From JBMNKL01 sp050261495 (GTDB taxonomy: Bacteria; Bacillota; Clostridia; Acetivibrionales; DTU013), in NCBI GenBank assembly GCA_050261495.1, contig JBLNDI010000055.1:1-33168 (forward strand): a stretch of DNA of 33,168 nucleotides, in the 5' to 3' direction. Shown here piece after piece: positions 1-8,308 of the stretch. The notes beneath the pieces are model-generated. The model was not told where the DNA came from. It did no database searches and worked only from the letters and a program-made list of their open reading frames with translations. Each line of letters starts with the position of its first letter. Within the stretch, counting starts at the first letter, position 1. The position numbers and the translations under genes were made by a program.

Positions 1-1416
1 CCTGATGCCGCCGTTTGCGACGGTCGCAACCATGTCGGCAACCTGCAAAGGTGTTGCCAGCAGCGTTCCCTGCCCAATTGACAGGTTTGCGATATCCGCC
101 TGGCTATAATAAGAATCAATCTTCGGGAGGCTTCCCGGGGCTTCGGCAATGCCCTGGCTGCCGATACCCGTTTCCTGCCCCAGGCCGAATCTCTGCGCCA
201 TTTCAACAAGGTTCCGATAACCGGTCTTTTGGCACAGATTGATAAAATATGAATTGCAGGATACTGCAAAAGCCTTTTCCATGTCGATGTATCCGTGTCC
301 ACCTTCAAAATACGAATGGCACTTGAATATGAGTCCGTTGACATTAACCGCACCTTCGCAGTAATATTGCCTGCCCCGGGTGTAGAAATCGTACGGGCCA
401 TACAGATACAGGCTGTCAAAAAACCTGTCGTACGGCATATTGAAATAAAAACCGCTGCCCGCCGAACTGCCTTCGTTCATGGTTCCGCCCGCCGCATTGT
501 CTCCGCCTGCGGTTCCTCCCGCCTTTATATCCTGGTTTTCAAGATAAGCCGCCACATCGACAATCTTGAATACGGAACCAAGATTGTACGCCGCTACTGC
601 CTTGTTGAACAATTCGTTGCCATCGCTGTCCAGGTAGTTTTCTACGGCGTCCTGATCGAAATCGGGCCTGCTGGCCATGGCAAGTATATCCCCGGTCAGG
701 ACGTCCTCCACTACCACCGCTCCTGATATGCCGTTGTTGTCCATCGCCTCTTCTACAATTTTCTGCACATGGTAATCTAGGGTCAGCCTGACATTAAGCG
801 TTTTGCCCGCATCAATGCTTTTTATCCTGTACCCTAGCCCCTTGATCGGATTATTTGCCGCATCCGTCACAGTCCCTATAATATATGCCGGAGCGTTCTT
901 CAGCACATCCTCGTAAGCCTTTTCAATCCCGGCCTGCCCTACCCTGTCCTTTTTGCTGAGATAGCCGACTACATGCCTGGCCAGGGTGTCATTGCCGTAC
1001 CTGTCAAGAGAGTTAAGTATCGTGACCCAGTCAACATCCATTTGCATTATTGCGTCGCAGGCCGCCTCGTCAATCTCAAACAGCGCCGGTTTGCTCGAAA
1101 TCGCAAGACTGCCCTCCATGCTTGCGTCTATGCCCAGCACATTGAAGACATTCTCCCTTTCAGAACCTGTTTCCGGCATGTCCGCCGTCTTTATTAAAGC
1201 CAGGTACTTCCTGTCCCTGTTTGTAAAAGGGATCCCGCTGCGGTCAAGAATATTGCCTCTAAGCCTTTCAATGCCGGTATTGGACAATCTCTGCCTGAAG
1301 GCGGACTGCTCCAGCGCACCGGCCGCAAAAAACTGTATATAAGCGACCCTGGCAATCAACAAGGCAAAAAGTATTGATATAATACGTCTTAATAAAAACA
1401 ATCTCCGGTTAGGCAA
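1..1416 (-). CDS. Class B penicillin-binding protein (transpeptidase), 3' end outside window
   Basis: 472 residues are visible; the C-terminus, including the expected KTG box, lies beyond the left edge. One N-terminal membrane segment (about residues 9-28) is followed by the class B PBP signature RGNILDRSG (53-61), a dimerisation-type region, and the transpeptidase domain. The catalytic SxxK is S281-V-F-K284 and the SxN box is S386-C-N388. The protein should cross-link peptidoglycan stems outside the membrane. A Gly/Ala/Asn-rich insertion (about 300-330) interrupts the early transpeptidase domain. The start is a TTG at 1416, chosen because a GGGGGG ribosome site lies 6 nt upstream and the membrane segment follows at once. 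It lies downstream of the U32 gene in the same direction, as B. subtilis yrrR (pbpI) lies near yrrLMNO. PbpI, SpoVD and PBP2-like types cannot be separated without the C-terminus. Confidence 0.9.
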   Translation of the reverse strand, partial: MPNRRLFLLRRIISILFALLIARVAYIQFFAAGALEQSAFRQRLSNTGIERLRGNILDRSGIPFTNRDRKYLALIKTADMPETGSERENVFNVLGIDASMEGSLAISSKPALFEIDEAACDAIMQMDVDWVTILNSLDRYGNDTLARHVVGYLSKKDRVGQAGIEKAYEDVLKNAPAYIIGTVTDAANNPIKGLGYRIKSIDAGKTLNVRLTLDYHVQKIVEEAMDNNGISGAVVVEDVLTGDILAMASRPDFDQDAVENYLDSDGNELFNKAVAAYNLGSVFKIVDVAAYLENQDIKAGGTAGGDNAAGGTMNEGSSAGSGFYFNMPYDRFFDSLYLYGPYDFYTRGRQYYCEGAVNVNGLIFKCHSYFEGGHGYIDMEKAFAVSCNSYFINLCQKTGYRNLVEMAQRFGLGQETGIGSQGIAEAPGSLPKIDSYYSQADIANLSIGQGTLLATPLQVADMVATVANGGIR

Positions 1417-1582
1417 ACAAAACCCCCCTTCAATAAATCCGGATACTATTGCTTTATACAGACATTCTTGCCGTTTAAATACATTTGTATTCGGGATTTG
1501 TGCCGCACCAAATCAGAAATGCCAAATGCAACAGAAAAGGCTAAGTGCAAGGTATATGAAACCGAGAGGCCGGAGCGTTTCG

Positions 1583-1648
1583 AAGCCGGTAGCTGAAATG
1601 CCGAAAGCCGGAAGCTAATATGTCGGAAGCCGGAAATTGATATGCCGG
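1583..1648. repeat. 22-bp imperfect tandem repeat, three copies
   Basis: Three consecutive 22-base units (1583-1604, 1605-1626, 1627-1648) share AAGCCGG at the start and a TGCCG/TGTCG end. Partial GGCCGGA copies flank them at about 1567 and 1649. The array fills the spacer between the U32 gene stop and the PBP gene. I see no ORF in this 260-base spacer and no clear intrinsic terminator. Function is unknown. Confidence 0.7.
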
Positions 1649-1676
1649 GGCCGGAACGTAAACCTTAAGGCAGCTG

Positions 1677-2930
1677 TCACAGCGCTTTCCTCCTGAGCAT
1701 CGAAAAAGGCTCTACCGGCCTGTCCATCGGCATGTAAACCGTCATCTGCGGGTGGGGCGCGGCTTCAATTTCCTCCCCGTCGCAATTTTTCATCGAAACT
1801 ACCTTTTGAATGTAAAACGGGCCGCGAGGACTGACAACCTCAAGCTCGTCACCGATGGCAAACTTGTTTCTCTGCTCGATCTCGGCAATGCCCGACGAAG
1901 GATCGTATGACATGACAAGCCCTACAAAATCATATTCCCTCACGTACGAGCTTGATTCATAATTATGCGCGCTGCCCGACGGTTTGCCGAGGAAAAACCC
2001 CGTGGTATATTCCCGGTGGCTGGCCTTGGATATTTCCGCCATGAGGTTTTTATCAAAACGGTAATGCACCGGGTCCTGCAAATAAGCGTCGATTGCCTCG
2101 CGATAGGCTTTAACCACTGTTGCCACATAATAAGAGCTTTTCATCCTGCCTTCTATTTTAAGGTGCATTATGCCGCTTTCGATAATTTCCGGCAGGTAAC
2201 CGATAAGGCAAAGGTCCTTTGAATTTAGAATATATGCGCCGCGGTCATCTTCAAAAACCGGCATGTATTTCCCGGGCCTTGTCTCTTCCATCAGGTAATA
2301 CTTCCACCTGCAGGAATGGGTGCAAAGCCCGCGGTTCGAGTCGCGCTCCGCCATGTAATTGCTGAGGAGGCACCTTCCTGAGTACGAAATGCACATTGCG
2401 CCATGGACAAATATTTCAAGTTCCAGGTCTTCGGGAGTATTCTTCCGTATTTCCCTGATTTCGTCCAGCGACAGTTCCCTGGCCAGGATAATGCGCTTTA
2501 CGCCATGCCTGTGCCAAAACAGGGCGCTTCTCCAGTTCGTATTGTTCGCCTGCGTGCTCAGGTGCAGCTCCATGTCCGGCGCTTCCCGCCTGATGAGGTC
2601 AAATACCCCGGGATCGGAAAATATTATCGCATCCACGCCCGCGTCCCTCACCTCGCGGATATATTCGGGCATGCCTTTAAAGTCCTCGTTGTGGGGTATG
2701 ATATTCATTGTGAGGTAGACCTTTTTGCCCTTTGAATGCGCAAAATGGATGCCCTCTTTCAAATCCCTTGGGCCGAAATTGCCCGCATAAGCCCTGAGGC
2801 CGAATTCTTCCCCTCCCAGGTAGACGGCATCCGCACCGTATACAATTGCCATCTTCAGTTTTTCCAGGCTGCCGGCCGGCGCCAGCAGCTCTACCCTGGC
2901 GTCTGCCTTTCCCGCGCCTGTATTGTTCAT
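1677..2930 (-). CDS. trhP: U32 family protein, TrhP-type tRNA uridine-34 hydroxylation factor
   Basis: 417 residues. The U32 signature EIFVHGAMC...GRCLLS lies at about 172-190. Four conserved cysteines (C180, C187, C203, C207) fit the iron-sulfur or metal-binding Cys set of the family. B. subtilis YrrN/YrrO (TrhP1/TrhP2) and E. coli TrhP of this family are needed for 5-hydroxyuridine at tRNA wobble position 34, with prephenate as a cofactor source; older annotations call them collagenase-like peptidases. Length matches YrrO (about 420) rather than the shorter YrrN. The upstream neighbour is a TrmR-type methyltransferase that would act on the hydroxylated base, which supports the tRNA role. 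The ATG at 2930 has GGAG 6 nt upstream. Only one U32 gene is visible here, whereas B. subtilis has two in tandem. Confidence 0.88.
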   Translation of the reverse strand: MNNTGAGKADARVELLAPAGSLEKLKMAIVYGADAVYLGGEEFGLRAYAGNFGPRDLKEGIHFAHSKGKKVYLTMNIIPHNEDFKGMPEYIREVRDAGVDAIIFSDPGVFDLIRREAPDMELHLSTQANNTNWRSALFWHRHGVKRIILARELSLDEIREIRKNTPEDLELEIFVHGAMCISYSGRCLLSNYMAERDSNRGLCTHSCRWKYYLMEETRPGKYMPVFEDDRGAYILNSKDLCLIGYLPEIIESGIMHLKIEGRMKSSYYVATVVKAYREAIDAYLQDPVHYRFDKNLMAEISKASHREYTTGFFLGKPSGSAHNYESSSYVREYDFVGLVMSYDPSSGIAEIEQRNKFAIGDELEVVSPRGPFYIQKVVSMKNCDGEEIEAAPHPQMTVYMPMDRPVEPFSMLRRKAL

Positions 2931-2956
2931 AAGGTGCTCCCCGTTTTCATCATGAT

Positions 2957-3616
2957 TTACCGCGCCTTCTCCTCATCCGACAGCTTGTACGCCAGCGCAA
3001 CGCCGTCGCTTACCGGCAGGATGCACGTCTCAAGCTCCGGGGTGTTGCGCAGGGCGTCCAGGAAAACCCGCATCCGGTTTACTATCGTCCTCTTCTTTCT
3101 TGCCGCCGTTTCATTGCCTGCCACCATACCCTTGAAAAGAACATTGTCCGCGACCAGCAGTCCTCCTTTTTTCAACAGCCTCAGGCAGTCCGGCAGTAGT
3201 TCCGGGTACTGTCCCTTGGCTGCATCGAGAAAAACCATGTCATATTGCTTGTCCAGGCATTTGAGAACATCTGCCGCGTCCCCGGCTATAATCCCGACAA
3301 CACTCTCAAGCCCCGCCCGCCTGATGTTTTCGCGCGCCTCGAGCAGCATTCCCTCATCCCGTTCAATGGTGTCGATCCTGCCCCCGGGCGCCAAAATGCG
3401 GGACAGTAAAATCGTCGAGTAACCGATAGCCGTACCGATTTCCAGTATGCGCAGCGGTTTTGCCAGTCTTCCCAGCACAACAAGAAGGCAAGCCGTCTCA
3501 CGGGTTATTATCGGAACATGCCGCTTTCTCGCGGTTTGCTCCAGTTCCCCGAGCAAGTCCTTGTCATGGTTGGATATCTCGCGGATGCAATTGTAGGTGA
3601 ATTCAACGTTATCCAT
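2957..3616 (-). CDS. trmR: SAM-dependent O-methyltransferase, TrmR/YrrM-type (5-methoxyuridine-34)
   Basis: 219 residues, close to the 217 of B. subtilis YrrM (TrmR), which methylates 5-hydroxyuridine at tRNA position 34. The fold is catechol-O-methyltransferase-like: SAM motif I EIGTAIGYS (59-67), acidic strand end IERDEG (84-89), and the metal-binding set D131, D157, N158 expected in this class. The ATG shares one base with the mltG stop (TAATG), so translation is probably coupled. It sits between mltG and the U32 gene as in the yrrL-yrrM-yrrN/O order of B. subtilis. The family and SAM site are clear. The tRNA substrate is inferred from length and context; small-molecule methyltransferases of the same fold exist. 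Confidence 0.88.
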   Translation of the reverse strand: MDNVEFTYNCIREISNHDKDLLGELEQTARKRHVPIITRETACLLVVLGRLAKPLRILEIGTAIGYSTILLSRILAPGGRIDTIERDEGMLLEARENIRRAGLESVVGIIAGDAADVLKCLDKQYDMVFLDAAKGQYPELLPDCLRLLKKGGLLVADNVLFKGMVAGNETAARKKRTIVNRMRVFLDALRNTPELETCILPVSDGVALAYKLSDEEKAR

Positions 3617-4767
3617 TATTTCGCCGCGTATTTCTGCCTGTTTGCCTGGTGCTCCTTGAACGTCCTGGCGAACGCATGCTCTCCGGAGCTGTCGCCCTTG
3701 GCAACATAGTACAGGTAAGGAGTGTCGTCCGGGTTGACCGCGGCCTTTATTGCAGCTTCACCGGGACAGCATATAGGCCCCGGCGGCAGGCCTTCGTAAA
3801 TATATGTATTGTAAGGGTCGTCTATCTCGAGGTCTTCATACAGCACCCTGTCCTTGTAAGCGCCGGTGTTTTTCAGCATGATATATTGAATTGTGGCGTC
3901 CACCTGCAGTTTGCGCAGGGTCGCGTCCTTGCTCTTCAGCCTGTTGTACAGCACGCCCGCGATCAGGTGCCGTTCGTCCGGGTCCTTCGCCTCCCTCTCG
4001 ATCAGGGACGCCATGATGACTACTTTATCCATGTCCATTTCGACGGGAAGGTTCGGAATCATGTCCCTGTACGCTTTCTTGAATTTCTTGTTGAAGTTGT
4101 CAAGCATTTTTATTATTATTTCCCGCTCGCTTGCATTATAGTCATATTCATACGTATCGGGGAAAAGATATCCCTCGAGCCTGTATTCCCTTTCAGGCAG
4201 GTTCTTCAGAAAATCATAGTCAAATTTTTCCGTATTGGCAACCTCGATAAATCTCTTCTTATCTTTTATTATTTTCTTTTCATACAGTATATCCACTATT
4301 TGCAGGAATGTCTTGCCCTCGGGAATCATTACCGTCCTTGTGGCCGGTTCGGACGACAGTACGCGCATCATTTCATCGTAAGTCAGGGACTTGCTTACCA
4401 GGTGCGTACCGGATTTATAAGTACCGTCATAACCGTTGACCTTGGACAGGATCTTGAATATCGTCTCGTTTTCTATCAACCCCTGCTCCATCAGCTTCTT
4501 TGCGATCTGCGACGTGTTAGCTCCCCTCTCGACGATAAATTCTACAGCCTCGTTTTCATCCACTATTACCGGTTCACTGTTTTCCGGTATTACAAAATTT
4601 TTCAGTACATAGTCATATGCAATAACACCGCTTACTACCGCTATGGAAACTAAAACCAAAAGCAGCAGCAGCCACATTAAAAACCTTAGCCATATACTCT
4701 TCTTCTTTTTGCTCTTCCTGGGTTTATTATTCTTCAGAGCCTGGGGTTTCGTATTTTGATTCACCAT
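3616..4767 (-). CDS. mltG: Endolytic peptidoglycan transglycosylase MltG (YceG/YrrL family)
   Basis: 383 residues. A Lys-rich cytoplasmic tail (1-24) precedes one membrane segment (about 27-50). An extracellular LysM-like region follows, then the YceG domain (about 140-380). The catalytic glutamate expected in this family is E257 in ASLIEREA. Other family blocks visible are LEGYLFPDTY (198-207) and GLPPGPICCPGEAAI near the C-terminus. MltG cleaves nascent glycan strands at the membrane and so limits their length. The ATG at 4767 has GGAGG 7 nt upstream. The gene lies 33 bases downstream of typA and overlaps the methyltransferase gene by one base. It is the YrrL counterpart in the conserved yrr-like cluster. 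Confidence 0.95.
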   Translation of the reverse strand: MVNQNTKPQALKNNKPRKSKKKKSIWLRFLMWLLLLLVLVSIAVVSGVIAYDYVLKNFVIPENSEPVIVDENEAVEFIVERGANTSQIAKKLMEQGLIENETIFKILSKVNGYDGTYKSGTHLVSKSLTYDEMMRVLSSEPATRTVMIPEGKTFLQIVDILYEKKIIKDKKRFIEVANTEKFDYDFLKNLPEREYRLEGYLFPDTYEYDYNASEREIIIKMLDNFNKKFKKAYRDMIPNLPVEMDMDKVVIMASLIEREAKDPDERHLIAGVLYNRLKSKDATLRKLQVDATIQYIMLKNTGAYKDRVLYEDLEIDDPYNTYIYEGLPPGPICCPGEAAIKAAVNPDDTPYLYYVAKGDSSGEHAFARTFKEHQANRQKYAAK

Positions 4768-4800
4768 TAAGCCACCTCCCGATCCGGGGTTAATTAATCC

Positions 4801-6624
4801 TCATGAAGACTTGTTCCTCGCCTTTGCCCTCATTTCGGTGTCCAGTATTCTTTTTCTCAGCCTGATGCTGCTTGGCGTTATTTCCACCAATTCATCATCG
4901 GAGATGAATTCAAGCGCCTGCTCCAGGCTCAAAATCCTCGGAGGCGTCAACCTCAAGGCTTCCTCGGAGCCGGCCGCCCTCATGTTGGTGACATGCTTCT
5001 TTTTGCATACGTTTACCACGATGTCTTCATTCCGGGCATTCTCTCCTACAACCATGCCTTCGTACACCTTGGTGCCGGGCGTTATGAAAAGGCTCCCTCT
5101 TTCCTGCGCGTTATAAAGACCGTATACCACGGCCTCGCCATCCTCCCACGCCACCAGCGAACCTCTCTGCCTGCAGGGGATGTCCCCCTTGTATGGCTCA
5201 TGCCCGTAAAATACATGATTCATTATACCATTGCCCTTTGTATCGGTCAAAAACTCCGAACGATACCCGATAAGCCCTCTGGCCGGAATCTTGAACTCCA
5301 GCCGCATGTAACCGTCGGAAACGGAATGCATGTTCACCATTTCCGCTTTCCTGGCGCCAAGCTTTTCAATAACCGCGCCCACGAATTCCTCAGGTATGTC
5401 TATCAGTAAAAGCTCGATCGGTTCGTAAATCACGCCGTCTATTTCCTTCGTGATAACCTTCGGCTTCGAGACCTGAAACTCATATCCCTGCCTCCTCATG
5501 GTTTCAATCAGTATGGAAAGGTGCAATTCCCCCCTACCCGAAACCTTGAAAGAATCGGGACTGTCCGTCTCCTCCACCCTCAGGCTCACATCGGATTCCA
5601 GTTCTTTAAACAGCCTGTCGCGCAAGTGCCTTGAAGTCACGTACGTGCCTTCCCTGCCGGCAAAAGGGCTGTTGTTGACACTGAATGTCATGCTGACGGT
5701 AGGCTCGTCAATATTGACAAAAGGCAACGGTTCAGGCGCCTCGGGGTCGCAAATTGTCTCGCCTATGTTAATTTCGTCGAGGCCGGAAACCGCAACAATA
5801 TCTCCGACCGACGCTTCCATTGCCTCGACTCTTTTCAGCCCGTCAAACACATACAGCCTGCCGGCCTTTGACGGCATGACGCTGCCGTCCTTCCTGCAAA
5901 CAACAACCTGCTGGCCTGATTTCACGCTTCCCCTGTCAATCCTGCCTATCGCGATCCTACCGACATAATCGTCGTAATCGACGCTTGACACCAATAGCTG
6001 CAACGGCTTTTCGACCTCGCCTCGCGGCGCGGGAACTTCTTCTATGATAGTGCTGAACAACGGTTCCAGGTCCTTTTTCTCGTCCTCCAGGTTCCGTACC
6101 GCGTATCCTTCCCTGGAGGATGCGTATATTACGGGAAACTCAATCTGGTCATCATTGGCGCCCAGTTCTATGAAAAGCTCAAGTATTTCATCAACGACTT
6201 CAACGGGCCTTGCTCCCGGCCTGTCAATCTTGTTGACCACGACAACCGGCTTTAAATCAAGCTTGAGCGCCTTGCTCAGCACAAACCTTGTTTGCGGCAT
6301 CGGCCCGTCAAAAGCGTCTACGAGCAGCAGGACCCCGTCCACCATTTTTAGGACGCGCTCCACCTCGCCGCCGAAATCGGCATGTCCGGGCGTATCTACA
6401 ATGTTGATTTTTACCCCTTTGTAATTCACCGCGGTATTTTTCGCAAGTATCGTGATTCCCCGTTCTCTTTCGAGATCATTTGAATCCAGCACCCTTTCCC
6501 GCACCTGCTCGTTTTCTCTGAAAATACCGCTTTGGCGCAGCATGCCGTCCACCAGCGTGGTCTTTCCGTGATCGACATGCGCTATGATTGCTATGTTTCT
6601 GATGTCTTCTCTCTTATTCGCCAC
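4801..6624 (-). CDS. typA: Translational GTPase TypA/BipA
   Basis: 607 residues, the usual length. GTPase motifs: G1 AHVDHGKTT (15-23), G3 DTPGH (77-81), G4 NKID (131-134) and G5 SSREG near 168. EF-G-like domains II, III and V follow, and then the TypA-specific C-terminal domain. The protein binds ribosomes and is linked to 50S assembly and stress adaptation. The start is a GTG at 6624 with AAGGAG 6 nt upstream. The 172-base spacer towards the response regulator gene is AT-rich; I could not assign a confident promoter or terminator in it. TypA may lead the co-directional mltG-trmR-U32 run (spacer only 33 bases). Confidence 0.97.
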   Translation of the reverse strand: MANKREDIRNIAIIAHVDHGKTTLVDGMLRQSGIFRENEQVRERVLDSNDLERERGITILAKNTAVNYKGVKINIVDTPGHADFGGEVERVLKMVDGVLLLVDAFDGPMPQTRFVLSKALKLDLKPVVVVNKIDRPGARPVEVVDEILELFIELGANDDQIEFPVIYASSREGYAVRNLEDEKKDLEPLFSTIIEEVPAPRGEVEKPLQLLVSSVDYDDYVGRIAIGRIDRGSVKSGQQVVVCRKDGSVMPSKAGRLYVFDGLKRVEAMEASVGDIVAVSGLDEINIGETICDPEAPEPLPFVNIDEPTVSMTFSVNNSPFAGREGTYVTSRHLRDRLFKELESDVSLRVEETDSPDSFKVSGRGELHLSILIETMRRQGYEFQVSKPKVITKEIDGVIYEPIELLLIDIPEEFVGAVIEKLGARKAEMVNMHSVSDGYMRLEFKIPARGLIGYRSEFLTDTKGNGIMNHVFYGHEPYKGDIPCRQRGSLVAWEDGEAVVYGLYNAQERGSLFITPGTKVYEGMVVGENARNEDIVVNVCKKKHVTNMRAAGSEEALRLTPPRILSLEQALEFISDDELVEITPSSIRLRKRILDTEMRAKARNKSS

Positions 6625-6796
6625 TGTTTTCTCCTTCGGTAATTGTAAAACGTCAACTATATATATTTATCATACATAAAAATATAATGCAAAAAATGCT
6701 ATGTCTTTATATTTGATATTTTTGCACCTTGACTTTAACGGATATTGTATATGACTTGAAATTTATTAATTTTGTTGCAATGCTTTTAAATCCTGC

Positions 6797-8305
6797 TTAT
6801 TCGTACGTGGCCGCAGTCTCTTTCAGCATTTCGCTGTAGCCGGCGCCGTCGATCAGCCTGATAAAAACATCGACAACTTCGGAATCAAACTGCGTCCCCG
6901 CCCCGTTGATCAGCTGCTGCCTTGCCTCATCGAGGTTCAGTTTCGTCCTGTAAAGCCTGTCGGACATCATCGCGTCAAACGCGTCCGAAACGGAAATAAT
7001 CCTGGCAAGCAGCGGTATTTCATCACCCTTGAGCCCCTCGGGATAACCCGTGCCGTCTATCCTTTCGTGGTGGCACTTGACGACAGGAACCACGTCCTTG
7101 AACATTGAAACGGCCGACAGTATCCTTGCTCCTTTCACCGGGTGCTTCTGTATCTCCCGGATTTCCCTTTCATTAAGCTTGTCCGTTTTAAGCAAAATGT
7201 CGTCGGCAGTGCCTATTTTGCCTATATCGTGAAAAATGCCGCTGATCCTTAATGTCTCAAGCTCATGCGCGTCCAGTCCAAAGGCTTCCCCGATACGGAC
7301 CGCGTAATAGGCTACACGGTCGGAATGTCCCCTTGTATAGATATCCTTGGCGTCGACGGCCTGCCTTAGCGCCTCTATGGTGTCCATGTAACGAAGCTTC
7401 AGCTGGTCATATGTCCTGTTCAGTTCATCATTTTTCATGTTGACCAGCGAATGGAGGAACGCGTTGTTTATGGACGAAGCCGCCTGGCTCGTATAAATCT
7501 CAAGGAGCTTGATACCCTCGTCCAGGTTTTTGCTCTCGACATATATCACGCCGATCGATTGGTTAAGCTCGTTGACCAGCGGGAATATGACGCCCTGGTC
7601 CAGGTGCACGCGCTGCTTGCTAATCCTCGCAATTCCTATATTCTCCATCATGCTCGGACTGAGCATCTCAAGAAAGTGGTTGATTTCGGCCTTGTATTTT
7701 CCTATGCCTTTAAATATGCTTTTATTGCCGGTCTGGAAATCAGTGGTGTCGTCAACCAGTATAAAAGCATTCTTGCTGTCAACAAGCGGCATGATTTCCG
7801 AAAGAATCTCTTCCAGTATTGTATCGATGGGCTGGAGCGAATATATTTTCGGCACTGACTGCAATATCTTGTTAAGCCCGTCCCTGAACTTCTTGATCGT
7901 TCTCATCTGCGAAATTGATTTAATACCCGACTCTACCAGCAGCAGCAGTTGGTCTAACCTGTCGCTCTTTTCGCAGTATCCCTGGATGTCAAGGGCTTTT
8001 ATAGTCTCAAGCGGCGGCGCGAGGTCCTTGTGCCCCGTGAGCAGCAAAATGTACAGCTCGTTATTGAATTCCCTGATCCTTTGGACCACTTGATCCCCGT
8101 GGATGGGGTACATAAGGTAGTCCAGTATCATGAGATCGAAATGCTCATTTCTTACTCTTTCGATAGCTTCTATAGGATCGACTATGCCCGTGAAATCGTA
8201 ACCGCTCCGCTTCAAAACGACAGAAAGCGTGTCGATTATTCCTATTTCATCGTCAACAACAAGTATCTTGTAGTCTGATGCGGTAGTTTGAATCCTTTTT
8301 CTCAT
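6797..8305 (-). CDS. Response regulator with GAF-like and HD-GYP domains (c-di-GMP phosphodiesterase type)
   Basis: 502 residues. The receiver domain (about 11-130) has acidic residues D18 and D19, phospho-acceptor D62, T90 and K113. A GAF-like region (about 150-290) is followed by a short helix and an HD-GYP domain (about 305-490). HD is H359-D360, and the family HHExxDGxGYP block runs from H412 to P422. HD-GYP proteins hydrolyse cyclic di-GMP, so output is probably a second messenger; there is no DNA-binding domain. The start follows the kinase stop by 3 nt. A perfect AGGAGG lies inside the last kinase codons, 8 nt before the ATG. It is the last gene of the NRPS-kinase-regulator operon and the expected partner of the kinase. 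Enzyme activity is inferred from the intact motifs. Confidence 0.93.
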   Translation of the reverse strand: MRKRIQTTASDYKILVVDDEIGIIDTLSVVLKRSGYDFTGIVDPIEAIERVRNEHFDLMILDYLMYPIHGDQVVQRIREFNNELYILLLTGHKDLAPPLETIKALDIQGYCEKSDRLDQLLLLVESGIKSISQMRTIKKFRDGLNKILQSVPKIYSLQPIDTILEEILSEIMPLVDSKNAFILVDDTTDFQTGNKSIFKGIGKYKAEINHFLEMLSPSMMENIGIARISKQRVHLDQGVIFPLVNELNQSIGVIYVESKNLDEGIKLLEIYTSQAASSINNAFLHSLVNMKNDELNRTYDQLKLRYMDTIEALRQAVDAKDIYTRGHSDRVAYYAVRIGEAFGLDAHELETLRISGIFHDIGKIGTADDILLKTDKLNEREIREIQKHPVKGARILSAVSMFKDVVPVVKCHHERIDGTGYPEGLKGDEIPLLARIISVSDAFDAMMSDRLYRTKLNLDEARQQLINGAGTQFDSEVVDVFIRLIDGAGYSEMLKETAATYE

Positions 8306-8308
8306 TTG

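Noticed and set aside
1677..2930. Collagenase-type secreted protease
   Set aside because: There is no signal peptide, and the neighbouring TrmR-type gene and characterised relatives point to tRNA hydroxylation.
3649..4653. A 334-codon plus-strand open frame opposite mltG
   Set aside because: It is antisense to a gene with full motif support, has no recognisable domain, and arises from the codon pattern of mltG.
6625..6796. A terminator or promoter in the spacer between the regulator and typA
   Set aside because: Only AT-rich sequence with short weak repeats (such as GCAAAAAATGC) was seen; no convincing stem with a T run and no well-spaced -35/-10 pair.
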